A stretch of DNA of 64,000 bases from Janthinobacterium sp. CG3 (lineage in GTDB: Bacteria > Pseudomonadota > Gammaproteobacteria > Burkholderiales > Burkholderiaceae_D): positions 223,165 to 287,164 of the forward strand of contig NZ_KB467825.1 of assembly GCF_000344615.1 (NCBI RefSeq), written 5' to 3'. Shown here piece after piece: positions 36,307 to 45,208 of the stretch. Under the pieces are notes generated by a model. The model had not been told where the DNA came from. It ran no database searches and saw only the letters and a list, made by a program, of their open reading frames with translations. The translations under genes were made by a program, and so were the position numbers. Positions within the stretch are counted from its first letter, which is position 1. Every line of letters starts with the position of its first letter.

Positions 36307-38304
36307 ATGCCCCACCGCATCGCCAGATTCACCCGCGCCGCCCTGCTGGCGCTGGCCACCAGCGCCGGAGGCGGCGCCGCCGCGCAGGCGCCGCCTCCGA
36401 TCGAGCATTTTTTTGCCAACCCCGAGTTCACCGGCGCGGCGCTGTCGCCGTCGGCGCGTTTCCTGGCCGTGCGCCTCGGCGGCCCGGCCGCGCGCCAACG
36501 CCTGGCCGTCGTCGACCTGAACGACGACAGCATCAAGGTGGTGGCGCAGTTTTCCGACACCGACGTCGGCGACTTCCATTGGATCAGCGAACAGCGCCTG
36601 GTGTTCAACCTGGCCGACCAGCGGATCGGCCAGGGCGACGTGCGCTTCGGCCCCGGCCTGTACGCGGTCAACCGGGACGGCGGCGAGTGGCGCCAGTTGG
36701 CCGACCACAACATCGATTCTCTCGCCGAACCCTCGGGCCGGCGCAAGCTACTGCCCTGGCATACCTTCCTGATGGGACAGAGCGGCGCCCAGGACAGCAA
36801 CTCGGTATACGTGCTCAGCCGCAAGTACGACGGCGACGGCGAACTCGACTACGTCAACCTGCTGCAACTGGACACCGTCAGCGGTATCGGCCGGCCAGTC
36901 GAGCGCCCCGGCAAGACGCGCCAATGGCTGCTCGACCAGCAGGGCGAGCCGCGCATTGCCACCACGCTCGACGGCAAGACGGCGACGGTGTGGTATCGCG
37001 AGCCGGCCAGCGGGAAATGGCGCAAGCTGGCCGAATTCGACGCCTATCAGGGCGGCCGCGACGGCTTCGAGCCGCTCGCCTTCGGCCCGGACGGCACCTT
37101 TTACGTGCGCAGCAACATGGGCCGCGACCACACGGCGGTGTACGCCTATGACCTGGCCGCCAAGCGCATCGTCGACACGCCGGTGGTGTCGCTGGACGGC
37201 TACGATTTCTACGGCAGCTTGGTCTCCGACAAGAACCGCCTGCTCGGCGTCCACTACCTGAGCGACGCCGAGGCGACGACCTGGTTCGCCCCCGCCATGC
37301 AGGCGCTGCAGAAACAGGTCGACGCGCTGCTGCCGTCCACCGTCAATCTGATCACGCCGCCGCTGCGGCCGGAAACGCCGAACCTGCTGGTGCTGTCGTA
37401 CTCGGACCGGCAACCGATCCGCTACGCCCTGTTCGACACCGAGAAAGGCAGCCTGAAACAAGTCGGCGAGAGGCGCCCGGCGATCCTCGCCGCGCAAATG
37501 GGGAAAGCCGACCTGGTGCACTACCAAGCCCGCGACGGGCTGCCGATTCCGGCCTGGCTGACGCTGCCGGCCGGCGGCAAGGGCAAGGACTTGCCGCTGG
37601 TGGTGCTGGTGCACGACGGACCGTACGTGCGCGGCGACGCCTGGGGCTGGAACCCCGAAGTGCAATTTCTGGCCTCGCGCGGCTACGCGGTGCTGCAGCC
37701 GGAGTTCCGCGGCAGCACCGGCTTCGGCGACAAGCACTACCGCGCCGGCTGGAAGCAATGGGGTTTGAAGATGCAGGACGATATCGCCGACGGCGCCAAG
37801 TGGGCGATCGCCCAGGGTATCGCCGCGCCCGCGCGCATTTGCATCGCCGGCACCGGCTATGGCGGCTACGCCACCTTGATGGGGCTGGTCAAGGACCCCG
37901 AGCTGTACCAGTGCGGCGTCAACTGGGCCGGCGTCACCGACATCAATTTGCTGTACACCGGCCACTGGAGTTTCAGCTCCAACACGAGCGACGCGTGGAA
38001 ACAATACGTCATGCCGGAGCTGATCGGCGACCCGCTCAAGGACGCCGCGCAACTGGCCGCCACCTCGCCGCTGCAGCAGGCGAGCCGCATCCAGCGCCCG
38101 CTGCTGCTGGCCTACGGCGCCGCCGACCGGCGCGTGCCCCTGTACCACGGCACTAAATTGCGCGACGCCGTCAAGGGCAGCAACCCCGACGTCGAATGGG
38201 TGGTCTACGAGGAGGAGGGCCACGGCTGGACGCTGCCGAAGAACCGCATCGACTTCTGGAGCCGGGTCGAGAAATTTTTGGCGCGGCATATCGGCAAACC
38301 GTAA
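36307..38304 (+). CDS. S9-family (prolyl oligopeptidase type) protein with nucleophile Ser replaced by Gly
   Basis: The 665-residue secreted protein has a signal peptide (MPHRIARFTRAALLALATSA to AAAQA). A seven-bladed-propeller-like N-terminal part precedes an alpha/beta hydrolase domain from about residue 400. The family elbow GxSxGGY reads GTGYGGYATLM, so the catalytic serine position (residue 517, codon GGC at 37855-37857) is Gly; one base change would restore AGC. The Asp (YGAADRRVP) and His (EEEGHGW) of the triad are kept. It may be a catalytically dead relative, a binding protein, or a recently damaged gene. ATG 36307 is chosen because it begins the signal peptide; ATG 36253 is upstream. 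Confidence 0.85.
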   Translation: MPHRIARFTRAALLALATSAGGGAAAQAPPPIEHFFANPEFTGAALSPSARFLAVRLGGPAARQRLAVVDLNDDSIKVVAQFSDTDVGDFHWISEQRLVFNLADQRIGQGDVRFGPGLYAVNRDGGEWRQLADHNIDSLAEPSGRRKLLPWHTFLMGQSGAQDSNSVYVLSRKYDGDGELDYVNLLQLDTVSGIGRPVERPGKTRQWLLDQQGEPRIATTLDGKTATVWYREPASGKWRKLAEFDAYQGGRDGFEPLAFGPDGTFYVRSNMGRDHTAVYAYDLAAKRIVDTPVVSLDGYDFYGSLVSDKNRLLGVHYLSDAEATTWFAPAMQALQKQVDALLPSTVNLITPPLRPETPNLLVLSYSDRQPIRYALFDTEKGSLKQVGERRPAILAAQMGKADLVHYQARDGLPIPAWLTLPAGGKGKDLPLVVLVHDGPYVRGDAWGWNPEVQFLASRGYAVLQPEFRGSTGFGDKHYRAGWKQWGLKMQDDIADGAKWAIAQGIAAPARICIAGTGYGGYATLMGLVKDPELYQCGVNWAGVTDINLLYTGHWSFSSNTSDAWKQYVMPELIGDPLKDAAQLAATSPLQQASRIQRPLLLAYGAADRRVPLYHGTKLRDAVKGSNPDVEWVVYEEEGHGWTLPKNRIDFWSRVEKFLARHIGKP

Positions 38305-38357
38305 CGGCGGCGGCGTTTTCGGGGTACGCTAGGGGTTCGCCAACTCAGGAGAACGCC

Positions 38358-39572
38358 ATGCCGTCTGGAAAGATATTGGTTGCCCAGGGAGGCGGCCCGA
38401 CCGCCGTCATCAACCAGTCGCTGGCCGGGGTGGCGCTGGAGGCGCGCCGCTTCCGCGACGTCACCCGGGTCTACGGCGCGCTGCACGGCGTGCGCGGCAT
38501 CGTCAACGAGGACTTCGTCGACCTGACCCAGGAGACCAGCCACAACCTCGAACTGGTGGCGGCGACGCCGTCGTCGGCGCTCGGTTCGACCCGCGACAAG
38601 CCGGACGCCAAGTATTGCCAGGAAATTTTCCAGGTGCTGCGGGCGCACCAGATCGAACACTTCTTCTACATCGGCGGCAACGACTCGTCCGACACGGTGC
38701 GCATCGTCAGCGAGCAGGCGCGCCAGGCCAACTACCCGCTGCGCTGCATCCACATCCCGAAAACCATCGACAACGACCTGGTCGGCAGCGACCACACGCC
38801 GGGCTTCCCGTCGGCGGCGCGCTTCGTCGCCCAGGCCTTCGCCGGCGCCAACCTGGACAACGCGGCGCTGCCGGGCGTCTACGTCGGCGTCGTCATGGGG
38901 CGCCACGCCGGCTTCCTGACGGCGGCCGCCGCGCTGGGCAAGAAATTCCCCGACGACGGCCCGCACCTGATCTACCTGCCCGAGCGCACCTTCGTGCTGG
39001 AGCAGTTCCTCGCCGACGTCAAGGCGGTACACCAACGCTACGGCCGCTGCGTCGTCGCCGTCTCCGAGGGCATCCACGACGCCAGCGGCGAGCCGATCGC
39101 CAGCCTGCTGGCCAAGGAAGTCGAGCGCGACGCCCACGGCAACGTGCAACTGTCGGGCAACGGCGCGCTGGCCGACCTGCTGTGCGACGAGATCAAGGCC
39201 AAGCTGGGCATCAAGCGGGTGCGCGGCGACACCTTCGGCTACCTGCAGCGCTCCTTCATCGGCTGCGTCTCCGACGTCGACCAGCGCGAGGCGCGCGAAG
39301 TGGGCGAAAAGGCGGTGCAGTTCGCCATGTGGGGCGAGCGCTGCGGCTCGGTGGCGATCAAGCGCACCGGCTACTACTCGGTCGACTACGACTTGCTGGA
39401 GCTGAGCGCGGTGGCCGGCAAGACGCGCACGATGGAGGACGAGTTTATCAGCGCCAGCGGCACCGACGTCACCGACGCCTTCCGCCTGTACCTGCGCCCG
39501 CTGCTGGGTTCCGGCATGCCGGACGCGTTCCGCCTGCGCGCCGCCGCCGTGCCGAAGGTGCTCAAGCGCTAG
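38358..39572 (+). CDS. pfp: Pyrophosphate-dependent 6-phosphofructokinase
   Basis: The enzyme phosphorylates fructose 6-phosphate reversibly. The 404 residues carry GGGPTAVINQSL at the start, GGNDSSDT, and PKTIDND. Lys in PKTIDND, where ATP enzymes have PGTIDND, is the established mark of PPi-dependent enzymes, as is the GGNDS segment. GRHAGFL and SEGIHD follow. AGGAG seven bases upstream supports ATG 38358. It lets glycolysis run with PPi in place of ATP and also works toward gluconeogenesis. No ATP-PFK is in the window. Confidence 0.92.
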   Translation: MPSGKILVAQGGGPTAVINQSLAGVALEARRFRDVTRVYGALHGVRGIVNEDFVDLTQETSHNLELVAATPSSALGSTRDKPDAKYCQEIFQVLRAHQIEHFFYIGGNDSSDTVRIVSEQARQANYPLRCIHIPKTIDNDLVGSDHTPGFPSAARFVAQAFAGANLDNAALPGVYVGVVMGRHAGFLTAAAALGKKFPDDGPHLIYLPERTFVLEQFLADVKAVHQRYGRCVVAVSEGIHDASGEPIASLLAKEVERDAHGNVQLSGNGALADLLCDEIKAKLGIKRVRGDTFGYLQRSFIGCVSDVDQREAREVGEKAVQFAMWGERCGSVAIKRTGYYSVDYDLLELSAVAGKTRTMEDEFISASGTDVTDAFRLYLRPLLGSGMPDAFRLRAAAVPKVLKR

Positions 39573-39628
39573 ACGCCAGGTAGTCGAGCGGCCGCGCGTG
39601 ACGCGGCACCGACGCCGCGCGTTGAAAC

Positions 39629-39658
39629 GCGCCGCCCGCGCCAAGGCGCGGGCGGCGC
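39629..39658. terminator. GC-rich hairpin between pfp and the convergent small gene
   Basis: A perfect 14-bp inverted repeat (39629-39642 with 39645-39658) is separated by AA. It lies between the convergent ends at 39572 and 39687. The stem is very stable, but no T run follows on either strand, so it is a likely but not certain bidirectional terminator. Confidence 0.6.
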
Positions 39659-39686
39659 ATCGAGTTGGCGCGCGTTAGCGCTGGCC

Positions 39687-40019
39687 TCAGTCGTCGTCGC
39701 GCTCGTGCTTGTGATGCTTTTCCTTCTTTTGCTTGCACTTATTTTTTTTGCAATCCCAATACCGATCGTCATGCTCGACATACACGGGCCGCTGTTCCAC
39801 ATACACGGGCCGCTGTTGCACATACACGGGCCGCTGTTGCACATAGATCGGCCGTTCCTGCACATACACGGGCGCGGGCGCGACATACACCGGCTGCGGC
39901 GCAACCGGCAAGATGATCCTGACGTCAACGTCAACGGGCGCCGCCAGCGCGCCATAGCTGACCAACGCCAGCGCGCCCAGCATCAGGGTCGCCGCGATTT
40001 TCTTTGTATTTATATTCAT
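39687..40019 (-). CDS. Secreted heptad-repeat protein with a charged, metal-ligand-rich tail
   Basis: I do not recognise a named family. The 110-residue protein has a signal peptide (about 1-26, ending YGALA-AP), a middle region of Pro-Val-Tyr-Val heptads (PVYVAPA, PVYVQER, PIYVQQR, PVYVQQR, PVYVEQR, PVYVEH), and a tail of Cys, Lys, His and Asp (YWDCKKNKCKQKK, then HHKHERDDD). It should be periplasmic or surface-exposed, extended rather than globular, and could bind metal, nucleic acid or cell wall. GGAG eight bases upstream supports ATG 40019. It stands alone, between the purM terminator and the pfp hairpin. Confidence 0.8.
   Translation of the reverse strand: MNINTKKIAATLMLGALALVSYGALAAPVDVDVRIILPVAPQPVYVAPAPVYVQERPIYVQQRPVYVQQRPVYVEQRPVYVEHDDRYWDCKKNKCKQKKEKHHKHERDDD
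39779..39883. repeat. 21-bp tandem repeats inside the heptad-repeat gene
   Basis: About five units of 21 bp (plus-strand form CATACACGGGCCGCTGTT with variable ends) lie in a row and encode the PVYVxxR heptads. Units at 39800 and 39821 are nearly identical to the first; the fourth is diverged. The unit length is a multiple of three, so copy number can change without a frameshift. Confidence 0.85.
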
Positions 40020-40142
40020 GTTATTTCTCCTTGGGAATAATATTACGCCCTTATGTCCCAAAACACCCGCACGTCAGGGTAAATAGCGTGAGTAAATGTT
40101 ACACGCGCCGCCCCGGCGCGGCTGCCTGCGCCACGGGATAAA

Positions 40143-40180
40143 AAAATGGCGGCCGGTCCGCAAGGACAGGCCGCCATTTT
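40143..40180 (-). terminator. Terminator after purM
   Basis: A hairpin with a 12-bp outer stem (AAAATGGCGGCC, 40143-40154, with its complement at 40169-40180) and an inner GGTCC/GGAC stem with a GCAA loop lies 17 bases beyond the purM stop. On the minus strand the 3' arm ends in TTTT, followed by more T, as expected for an intrinsic terminator. Confidence 0.85.
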
Positions 40181-40196
40181 CCCGCGGGGGGAAAAC

Positions 40197-41240
40197 TTAA
40201 ACGACGATGGTCTGGTGCTCGTCGCCGACGCGGGCGCGGATGGTGCCGATGCGCGCGACGCTTTCGCCGGCGGCCGTCAGCTGCGCGAAGGCGGCGTCGG
40301 CGTTCTCGGCCGAGACGATGACGGTCATGCCGATGCCGCAGTTGAAGACGCGGTGCATTTCGGCGTCGGCGACGCCGCCGTGCCGCTGCAACCACTGGAA
40401 CAGCGGCGGCATGGTCCACGCCGTCGAGTCCAGCTCGGCCACCAGGTGGCTTTGCAGCACGCGCGGGATGTTTTCGACCAGGCCGCCGCCGGTGATGTGC
40501 ACCATGCCTTTGACTTCCATCGCGTCCATCAGCGCCAGCAGCGGCTTGACGTAGATGCGGGTCGGCTCCATCAGCACGTCGGCCAGCTTGCGCCCGTGGA
40601 AGTCGCCTTCCAGGTCCGGCTTGGCCACCTCGATGATCTTGCGCACCAGCGAGTAGCCGTTCGAGTGCGCGCCCGACGAGGCCAGGCCCAGCACCACGTC
40701 GCCCGGGACGATCTTGGTGCCGTCGATGATTTTCGACTTTTCCACCGCGCCCACGGCGAAGCCGGCCAGGTCGTATTCGCCGGCCGGGTACATGCTCGGC
40801 ATTTCCGCCGTTTCGCCGCCGATCAGCGCGCAGCCGGCCAGTTCGCAACCCTTGGCCACACCCTTGATGACGTCGGTCGCGGTCGGCACGTCGAGCTTGC
40901 CGCAGGCGAAGTAGTCGAGGAAGAACAGCGGCTCGGCGCCCTGCACCAGGATGTCGTTGACGCTCATGGCGACCAGGTCGATGCCGACCGTGTCGTGGCG
41001 GTTCAGTTCGAACGCCAGCTTGAGCTTGGTGCCGACGCCGTCGGTGCCCGACACCAGCACCGGTTCCTTGTATTTCTTGCTAATCTCGAACAGCGCGCCG
41101 AAGCCGCCAATGCCGCCCATCACGCCTTCGCGCATGGTGCGCTTGGCAAACGGCTTGATTGCTTCGACTAGGGCGTCGCCCGCATCGATATCGACGCCGG
41201 CATCGCGGTAGGAAAGGGAAACATTAGTTGTTTGGGTCAT
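40197..41240 (-). CDS. purM: AIR synthetase
   Basis: The protein closes the imidazole ring of purines, converting FGAM to AIR with ATP. The 347 residues show SYRDAGVDIDAGDALVE, GTDGVGTKLKLA, MSVNDILVQGAEPLFFLDY (first and last parts), and ITGGGLVENIPRVL. The length is normal. ATG 41240 (MTQTTNV) fits the family; a longer frame to 41351 is not supported. It is divergent from the PerM-type gene at 41375, and the purN partner is not present. Confidence 0.97.
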   Translation of the reverse strand: MTQTTNVSLSYRDAGVDIDAGDALVEAIKPFAKRTMREGVMGGIGGFGALFEISKKYKEPVLVSGTDGVGTKLKLAFELNRHDTVGIDLVAMSVNDILVQGAEPLFFLDYFACGKLDVPTATDVIKGVAKGCELAGCALIGGETAEMPSMYPAGEYDLAGFAVGAVEKSKIIDGTKIVPGDVVLGLASSGAHSNGYSLVRKIIEVAKPDLEGDFHGRKLADVLMEPTRIYVKPLLALMDAMEVKGMVHITGGGLVENIPRVLQSHLVAELDSTAWTMPPLFQWLQRHGGVADAEMHRVFNCGIGMTVIVSAENADAAFAQLTAAGESVARIGTIRARVGDEHQTIVV

Positions 41241-41374
41241 GGTGTGTGGCAGCGGAGGCGGTAAAATAGAGGGCGGAGACCGATTGCGCACGCGCGCGTG
41301 CAAGTCCGGACAATCCGCTATTTTATCAAACTGCCCCGTCAACCCTGCCATTTTTTATACATACTCGACAATCC

Positions 41375-42463
41375 ATGCCATTCCCCCTCACGCTAGAACA
41401 AAAACAAACGGCATTCTGGGTCGCGGTCTGGCTGGCGTTTCTGCTGTTGCTGGTGGCGTTGGGGCCGGTGCTGACGCCCTTCCTGGCCGCCGCCATCCTG
41501 GCCTACGCCCTCAATCCCGGCGTCGACCGGCTCGACCACCTGCGCTTTCGCCGCTTCGACGTGCCGCGCCCGCTGGCGGTGGTGGTCGTGGTGCTGTTGT
41601 TTTTCCTGGCGCTGGGGGCGCTGGCGCTGATCGTCATTCCGGTGCTGCAAAAGGAAATCCCGCTGCTGCAGGCGCAAATTCCGCTGTTCCTGGTCAAGCT
41701 CAACGAGCTGCTGGGGCCGAAGTTGCAGGAAATGGGCATCAAGGTGCGGCTCGACAGCGCCGGCCTGAAAACCCTGCTGACCCAGCAGATGACCACCAGC
41801 GGCGACGAAATCTGGAGCGCCGTGCTGGCCTCGGCGCGGGTCGGCGGCACCGCCGTGCTGGGCTGGCTGGCCACCGTGGTGCTGATCCCGGTGCTGCTGT
41901 TCTACCTGCTGCTGGACTGGCACCCGATGCTGGCGCGCATCGCCGCCGCGGTGCCGCGGCGCTGGGTCGGCCAGACGGTGGCGATGGCCAACGAGGTCGA
42001 CGCGCTGCTGGCGCAATACCTGCGCGGCCAGTTGCTGGTGATGCTGGTGCTGGCCGTGTACTACTCGACGGCGCTGATGATCGCCGGCTTCGACGTCGCC
42101 CTGCCGGTGGGCATCATCACCGGCCTGCTGGTGTTCATCCCCTACCTCGGCTTCGGCCTGGGCCTGGTGCTGGCGCTGATCGCCGCCGTGCTGCAGTTCA
42201 GCGACTGGAGCGGGGTCGTCGCCGTGGCCGTCATCTACGGCTGCGGCCAGGTCATCGAGGGCTTCTTCCTGACGCCGCGCCTGGTCGGCGAGCGCATCGG
42301 CCTGAACCCGCTGGCGGTGATCTTCGCGCTGCTGGCGTTCGGCCAATTGTTCGGATTCGTCGGCGTTTTGCTCGCTTTGCCGGCCTCGGCCATCTTAATG
42401 GTCGCTTTTAAGCACCTTCGCCGCCACTACCTGAGCAGCAGCTTCTATAATGCGTCTATATAA
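41375..42463 (+). CDS. AI-2E/PerM-family membrane transporter
   Basis: The 362-residue protein has about seven to eight membrane segments: two or three at the N terminus, a soluble part (about 85-150), then LLFYLLLDW, LLVMLVLAVYYSTALMIAG and the C-terminal pair. It includes the family's VGIITGLLVFIPYLG and GLNPLAVIFALLAFGQLFG. Members export varied small molecules or act as ion antiporters; the substrate is unknown. In Burkholderiales a perM-like gene next to hda is common, as here (33 bases apart). Confidence 0.88.
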   Translation: MPFPLTLEQKQTAFWVAVWLAFLLLLVALGPVLTPFLAAAILAYALNPGVDRLDHLRFRRFDVPRPLAVVVVVLLFFLALGALALIVIPVLQKEIPLLQAQIPLFLVKLNELLGPKLQEMGIKVRLDSAGLKTLLTQQMTTSGDEIWSAVLASARVGGTAVLGWLATVVLIPVLLFYLLLDWHPMLARIAAAVPRRWVGQTVAMANEVDALLAQYLRGQLLVMLVLAVYYSTALMIAGFDVALPVGIITGLLVFIPYLGFGLGLVLALIAAVLQFSDWSGVVAVAVIYGCGQVIEGFFLTPRLVGERIGLNPLAVIFALLAFGQLFGFVGVLLALPASAILMVAFKHLRRHYLSSSFYNASI

Positions 42464-42496
42464 AGCTATGCAAAATACTAGGACAGGGCGAACGCC

Positions 42497-43165
42497 ATGA
42501 AACAACTGGTGCTCGATTTAGGCGCAGACCAGGCGCACAGCCTCGATTCCTTCGAGGTAGGACAAAATGCCGAGGTGGCGCAACTGATGCGCCAGTTCGC
42601 CGCGCGCACCTCGCGCGAGCACTTCGCCTACCTGTGGGGCGAAGTGGCCGCCGGCAAGACCCATCTGCTGCAGGCACTGGGCAACACCGCTGCGGCCCGC
42701 TACATCTCGCCGTTCTCGATCGAGTCGGAATTCGTCTACTCGCCCGAGGTCGACCTGTACATGCTCGACGACTGCGAAAAACTGTCGCCGGTGGCGCAGA
42801 TCGACGCCTTCGCGCTGTTCAACGAAATCCGCGCCAACGGCGCCTTCATGGTCTGCAGCGGCGCGGTGCCGCCGGCGGTGCTGCCGGTGCGCGAGGATTT
42901 GCGCACGCGCATGGGCTGGGGCTTGATTTACCAGATCCACGGCTTGACCGACGACGAAAAGGTGGCGGCGCTGACCCACGCGGCGGCCACCCGCGGCTTG
43001 ACCTTGTCGCCGGGCGTGTTACCCTATCTGCTGTCGCATTTCCGGCGCGACATGCGCTCGCTGTCGACGATGCTGGACTCCCTCGACCAATACTCCCTGG
43101 AAACCCAACGCCCGATCACCTTGCCTTTGTTGCGCGAGTTGTTGCAGGCGGAAGCGAAAGAATGA
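42497..43165 (+). CDS. hda: DnaA regulatory inactivator Hda
   Basis: Hda, with the sliding clamp, stimulates ATP hydrolysis by DnaA after initiation. The 222-residue AAA+ protein has the clamp-binding motif QLVLDL at residues 3-8, Walker A-like GEVAAGKTHLLQA, LDDCEKL as Walker B, and the DLRTRMGWGLIYQI and FRRDMRSLSTMLDSLDQYSL features. It lacks the DnaA DNA-binding domain. Its stop overlaps the ATG of the HAD phosphatase (ATGA). Confidence 0.93.
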   Translation: MKQLVLDLGADQAHSLDSFEVGQNAEVAQLMRQFAARTSREHFAYLWGEVAAGKTHLLQALGNTAAARYISPFSIESEFVYSPEVDLYMLDDCEKLSPVAQIDAFALFNEIRANGAFMVCSGAVPPAVLPVREDLRTRMGWGLIYQIHGLTDDEKVAALTHAAATRGLTLSPGVLPYLLSHFRRDMRSLSTMLDSLDQYSLETQRPITLPLLRELLQAEAKE

Positions 43166-43836
43166 TGAATCTGGCCCTGTTTGACCTCGACCACACGCTG
43201 CTGCCGATCGACTCCGACCACGAATGGGGCCAGTTCCTGGTCCGCATCGGCGCCGTCGACGGCGCCGCCTTCACCGGCCGCAACGACGCCTTTTTCGCCC
43301 AGTACCAGGCCGGCACGCTGGACCCGGTCGAATACCTCGCATTCGCCCTGGGCACGCTGGCGCGCTTCCCGCGCCCGGAACTGGAGCGCATGCACGCCCA
43401 GTTCATGGCCGAGGTGGTCGAGCCGGCGATCCTGCCGGCCGCGCGCGCGCTGCTGCAACGGCACCACGACAACGGCGACCTGGTGGCCATCATCACCGCC
43501 ACCAACGCCTTCGTCACCGCGCCGATCGCCCGGGCGCTGGGGGTCGCGCACCTGATCGCCGCCACGCCCGAGTTCGACGGCGCCGGCAACGTCACCGGCA
43601 AGCTGCTCGGCACGCCGACCCAGGGCGCCGGCAAGGTCAGCCACACCCACGCCTGGCTGGCCGGGCGCGGGCAGCGCCTGGAGGGCTTCGCGCGCAGCCA
43701 TTTCTACAGCGACTCGCACAACGACATTCCGCTGTTGTCGGTCGTCACCGACCCCGTCGCCACCAACCCCAACGCCGCGCTGACGGCGCACGCGTCGACC
43801 CACGGCTGGCCATTACTCCATTTATTCAATGATTAA
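43162..43836 (+). CDS. HAD-IB family phosphatase
   Basis: The 224-residue protein has HAD motif I (FDLDHTLLPID), motif II (ITATNAF), the Lys of motif III (GKVSHTHAW), and motif IV (YSDSHNDIPLL). This is the PSPase-like HAD subfamily IB. Related proteins act on phosphoserine, phospholipids or lysophosphatidic acid; the substrate is unknown. It overlaps hda and pcnB by a few bases on either side and is therefore part of a tight operon. Confidence 0.9.
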   Translation: MMNLALFDLDHTLLPIDSDHEWGQFLVRIGAVDGAAFTGRNDAFFAQYQAGTLDPVEYLAFALGTLARFPRPELERMHAQFMAEVVEPAILPAARALLQRHHDNGDLVAIITATNAFVTAPIARALGVAHLIAATPEFDGAGNVTGKLLGTPTQGAGKVSHTHAWLAGRGQRLEGFARSHFYSDSHNDIPLLSVVTDPVATNPNAALTAHASTHGWPLLHLFND

Positions 43837-45208
43837 AAAACTCATCCGCAAGATCCTCGGCGTCAAAGAAGCAGCGGCGCGCGACCACAGCGTGGCCGTG
43901 GTGCTGCGCGCGCAAGAGCACGGCATCGACCCGCGACTGGTGTCGTCGAACGCGATCCGCGTCACCAGCAGCCTGCAGGAGGCCGGCTTCGACGCCTTCG
44001 TCGTCGGCGGCGCGGTGCGCGACCTGCTGCTGGGCGTCAAGCCGAAGGACTTCGACATCGCCACCAACGCCACCCCGGAACAGGTCAAACGCCTGTTCCG
44101 GCGCGCCTTCATCATCGGCAAGCGCTTCCAGATCGTCCACGTGATGTTCGGCCAGGACCTGCTGGAGGTGACCACCTTCCGCGGCATCGGCGCGGACTCG
44201 GCGCCGACCGACGAGCACGGGCGCGTGCTGCGCGACAACACCTTCGGCCCGCAGCACGAGGACGCGCTGCGGCGCGACTTCACCATCAACGCCATGTACT
44301 ACAACCCGGCCAACGAAGAGGTGTGGGACTACCACGGCGGCAGCGCCGACATCCGCGCCAAGACGCTGCGCATCATCGGCCAGCCGGAGGCGCGCTACCG
44401 CGAAGACCCGGTGCGCATGCTGCGCGTGGTGCGCTTCGCGGCGCGCCTGAACTTCAGCATCGAGCCCGGCACCGCCGCGCCGATCGCCGTGATGGCGCCG
44501 TTGATCAACAACGTGCCGGCGGCGCGCGTCTTCGACGAGATGCTGAAACTGTTGATGAGCGGGCGGGCGCTGGCGTGCCTGGTGCAACTGCGCAAATCGG
44601 GCCTGCACCACGGCCTGCTGCCGCTGCTCGACGTGGTGCTGGAGCAGCCGCTGGGCGCCAAGTTCGTCACGCTGGCGCTGGACTCGACCGACGCCCGCAT
44701 CGCCGCCGGCAAGACGGTCTCGCCGGGCTTCCTGTTCGCCGCGCTGCTGTGGCACCAGGTGCTGGAGAAATGGACCGCCTACCGCGCCGCCGGCGAATTC
44801 CCGATCCCGGCGCTGCACCTGGCGGCCGACGACGTGCTCGACTCGCAGACCGAGAAGCTGGCGCTGCAGCGCAAGATCGGCTCCGACATGCGCGACATCT
44901 GGGCCATGCAGCCGCGCTTCGAGCGGCGCAGCGGCAAGACCCCGCACAAGCTGCTGGAGCACCCGCGCTTCCGCGCCGGCTACGACTTCCTGCTGCTGCG
45001 CTGCGCCTCCGGCGAGATCGACGCCGAAATCGGCGAATGGTGGACCGACTTCTACGAAAGCGACGAAGAGAACCGCGACGAACTGGTGGCCAGCGGCGCC
45101 AACCCGGCCGCCGCGCCGGGCGCCGCGAAGAAAAAACGCGCGCCGCGGCGCGGCCCGCGCAGCCGCCCCGCCAGCGGCACCACCGGCGGCGCCGCCGGCG
45201 GCGAATGA
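43829..45208 (+). CDS. pcnB: Poly(A) polymerase
   Basis: PcnB adds poly(A) tails to RNA and promotes decay. The 459 residues contain the nucleotidyltransferase core (FVVGGAVRDLLLG, then the carboxylate motif KDFDIATNATPEQV), RRDFTINAMYYNP, and the RNA-binding part EDPVRMLRVVRFAARL. A strongly basic tail (KKKRAPRRGPRSRP) ends the protein. PcnB is told from tRNA nucleotidyltransferase by its longer C-terminal part and this tail. The start overlaps the HAD gene; the stop overlaps folK. Confidence 0.93.
   Translation: MIKKLIRKILGVKEAAARDHSVAVVLRAQEHGIDPRLVSSNAIRVTSSLQEAGFDAFVVGGAVRDLLLGVKPKDFDIATNATPEQVKRLFRRAFIIGKRFQIVHVMFGQDLLEVTTFRGIGADSAPTDEHGRVLRDNTFGPQHEDALRRDFTINAMYYNPANEEVWDYHGGSADIRAKTLRIIGQPEARYREDPVRMLRVVRFAARLNFSIEPGTAAPIAVMAPLINNVPAARVFDEMLKLLMSGRALACLVQLRKSGLHHGLLPLLDVVLEQPLGAKFVTLALDSTDARIAAGKTVSPGFLFAALLWHQVLEKWTAYRAAGEFPIPALHLAADDVLDSQTEKLALQRKIGSDMRDIWAMQPRFERRSGKTPHKLLEHPRFRAGYDFLLLRCASGEIDAEIGEWWTDFYESDEENRDELVASGANPAAAPGAAKKKRAPRRGPRSRPASGTTGGAAGGE

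Noticed and set aside
39779..39883. Possible CRISPR array
   Set aside because: The 21-bp repeats are directly adjacent with no spacers and encode in-frame heptads of a secreted protein.
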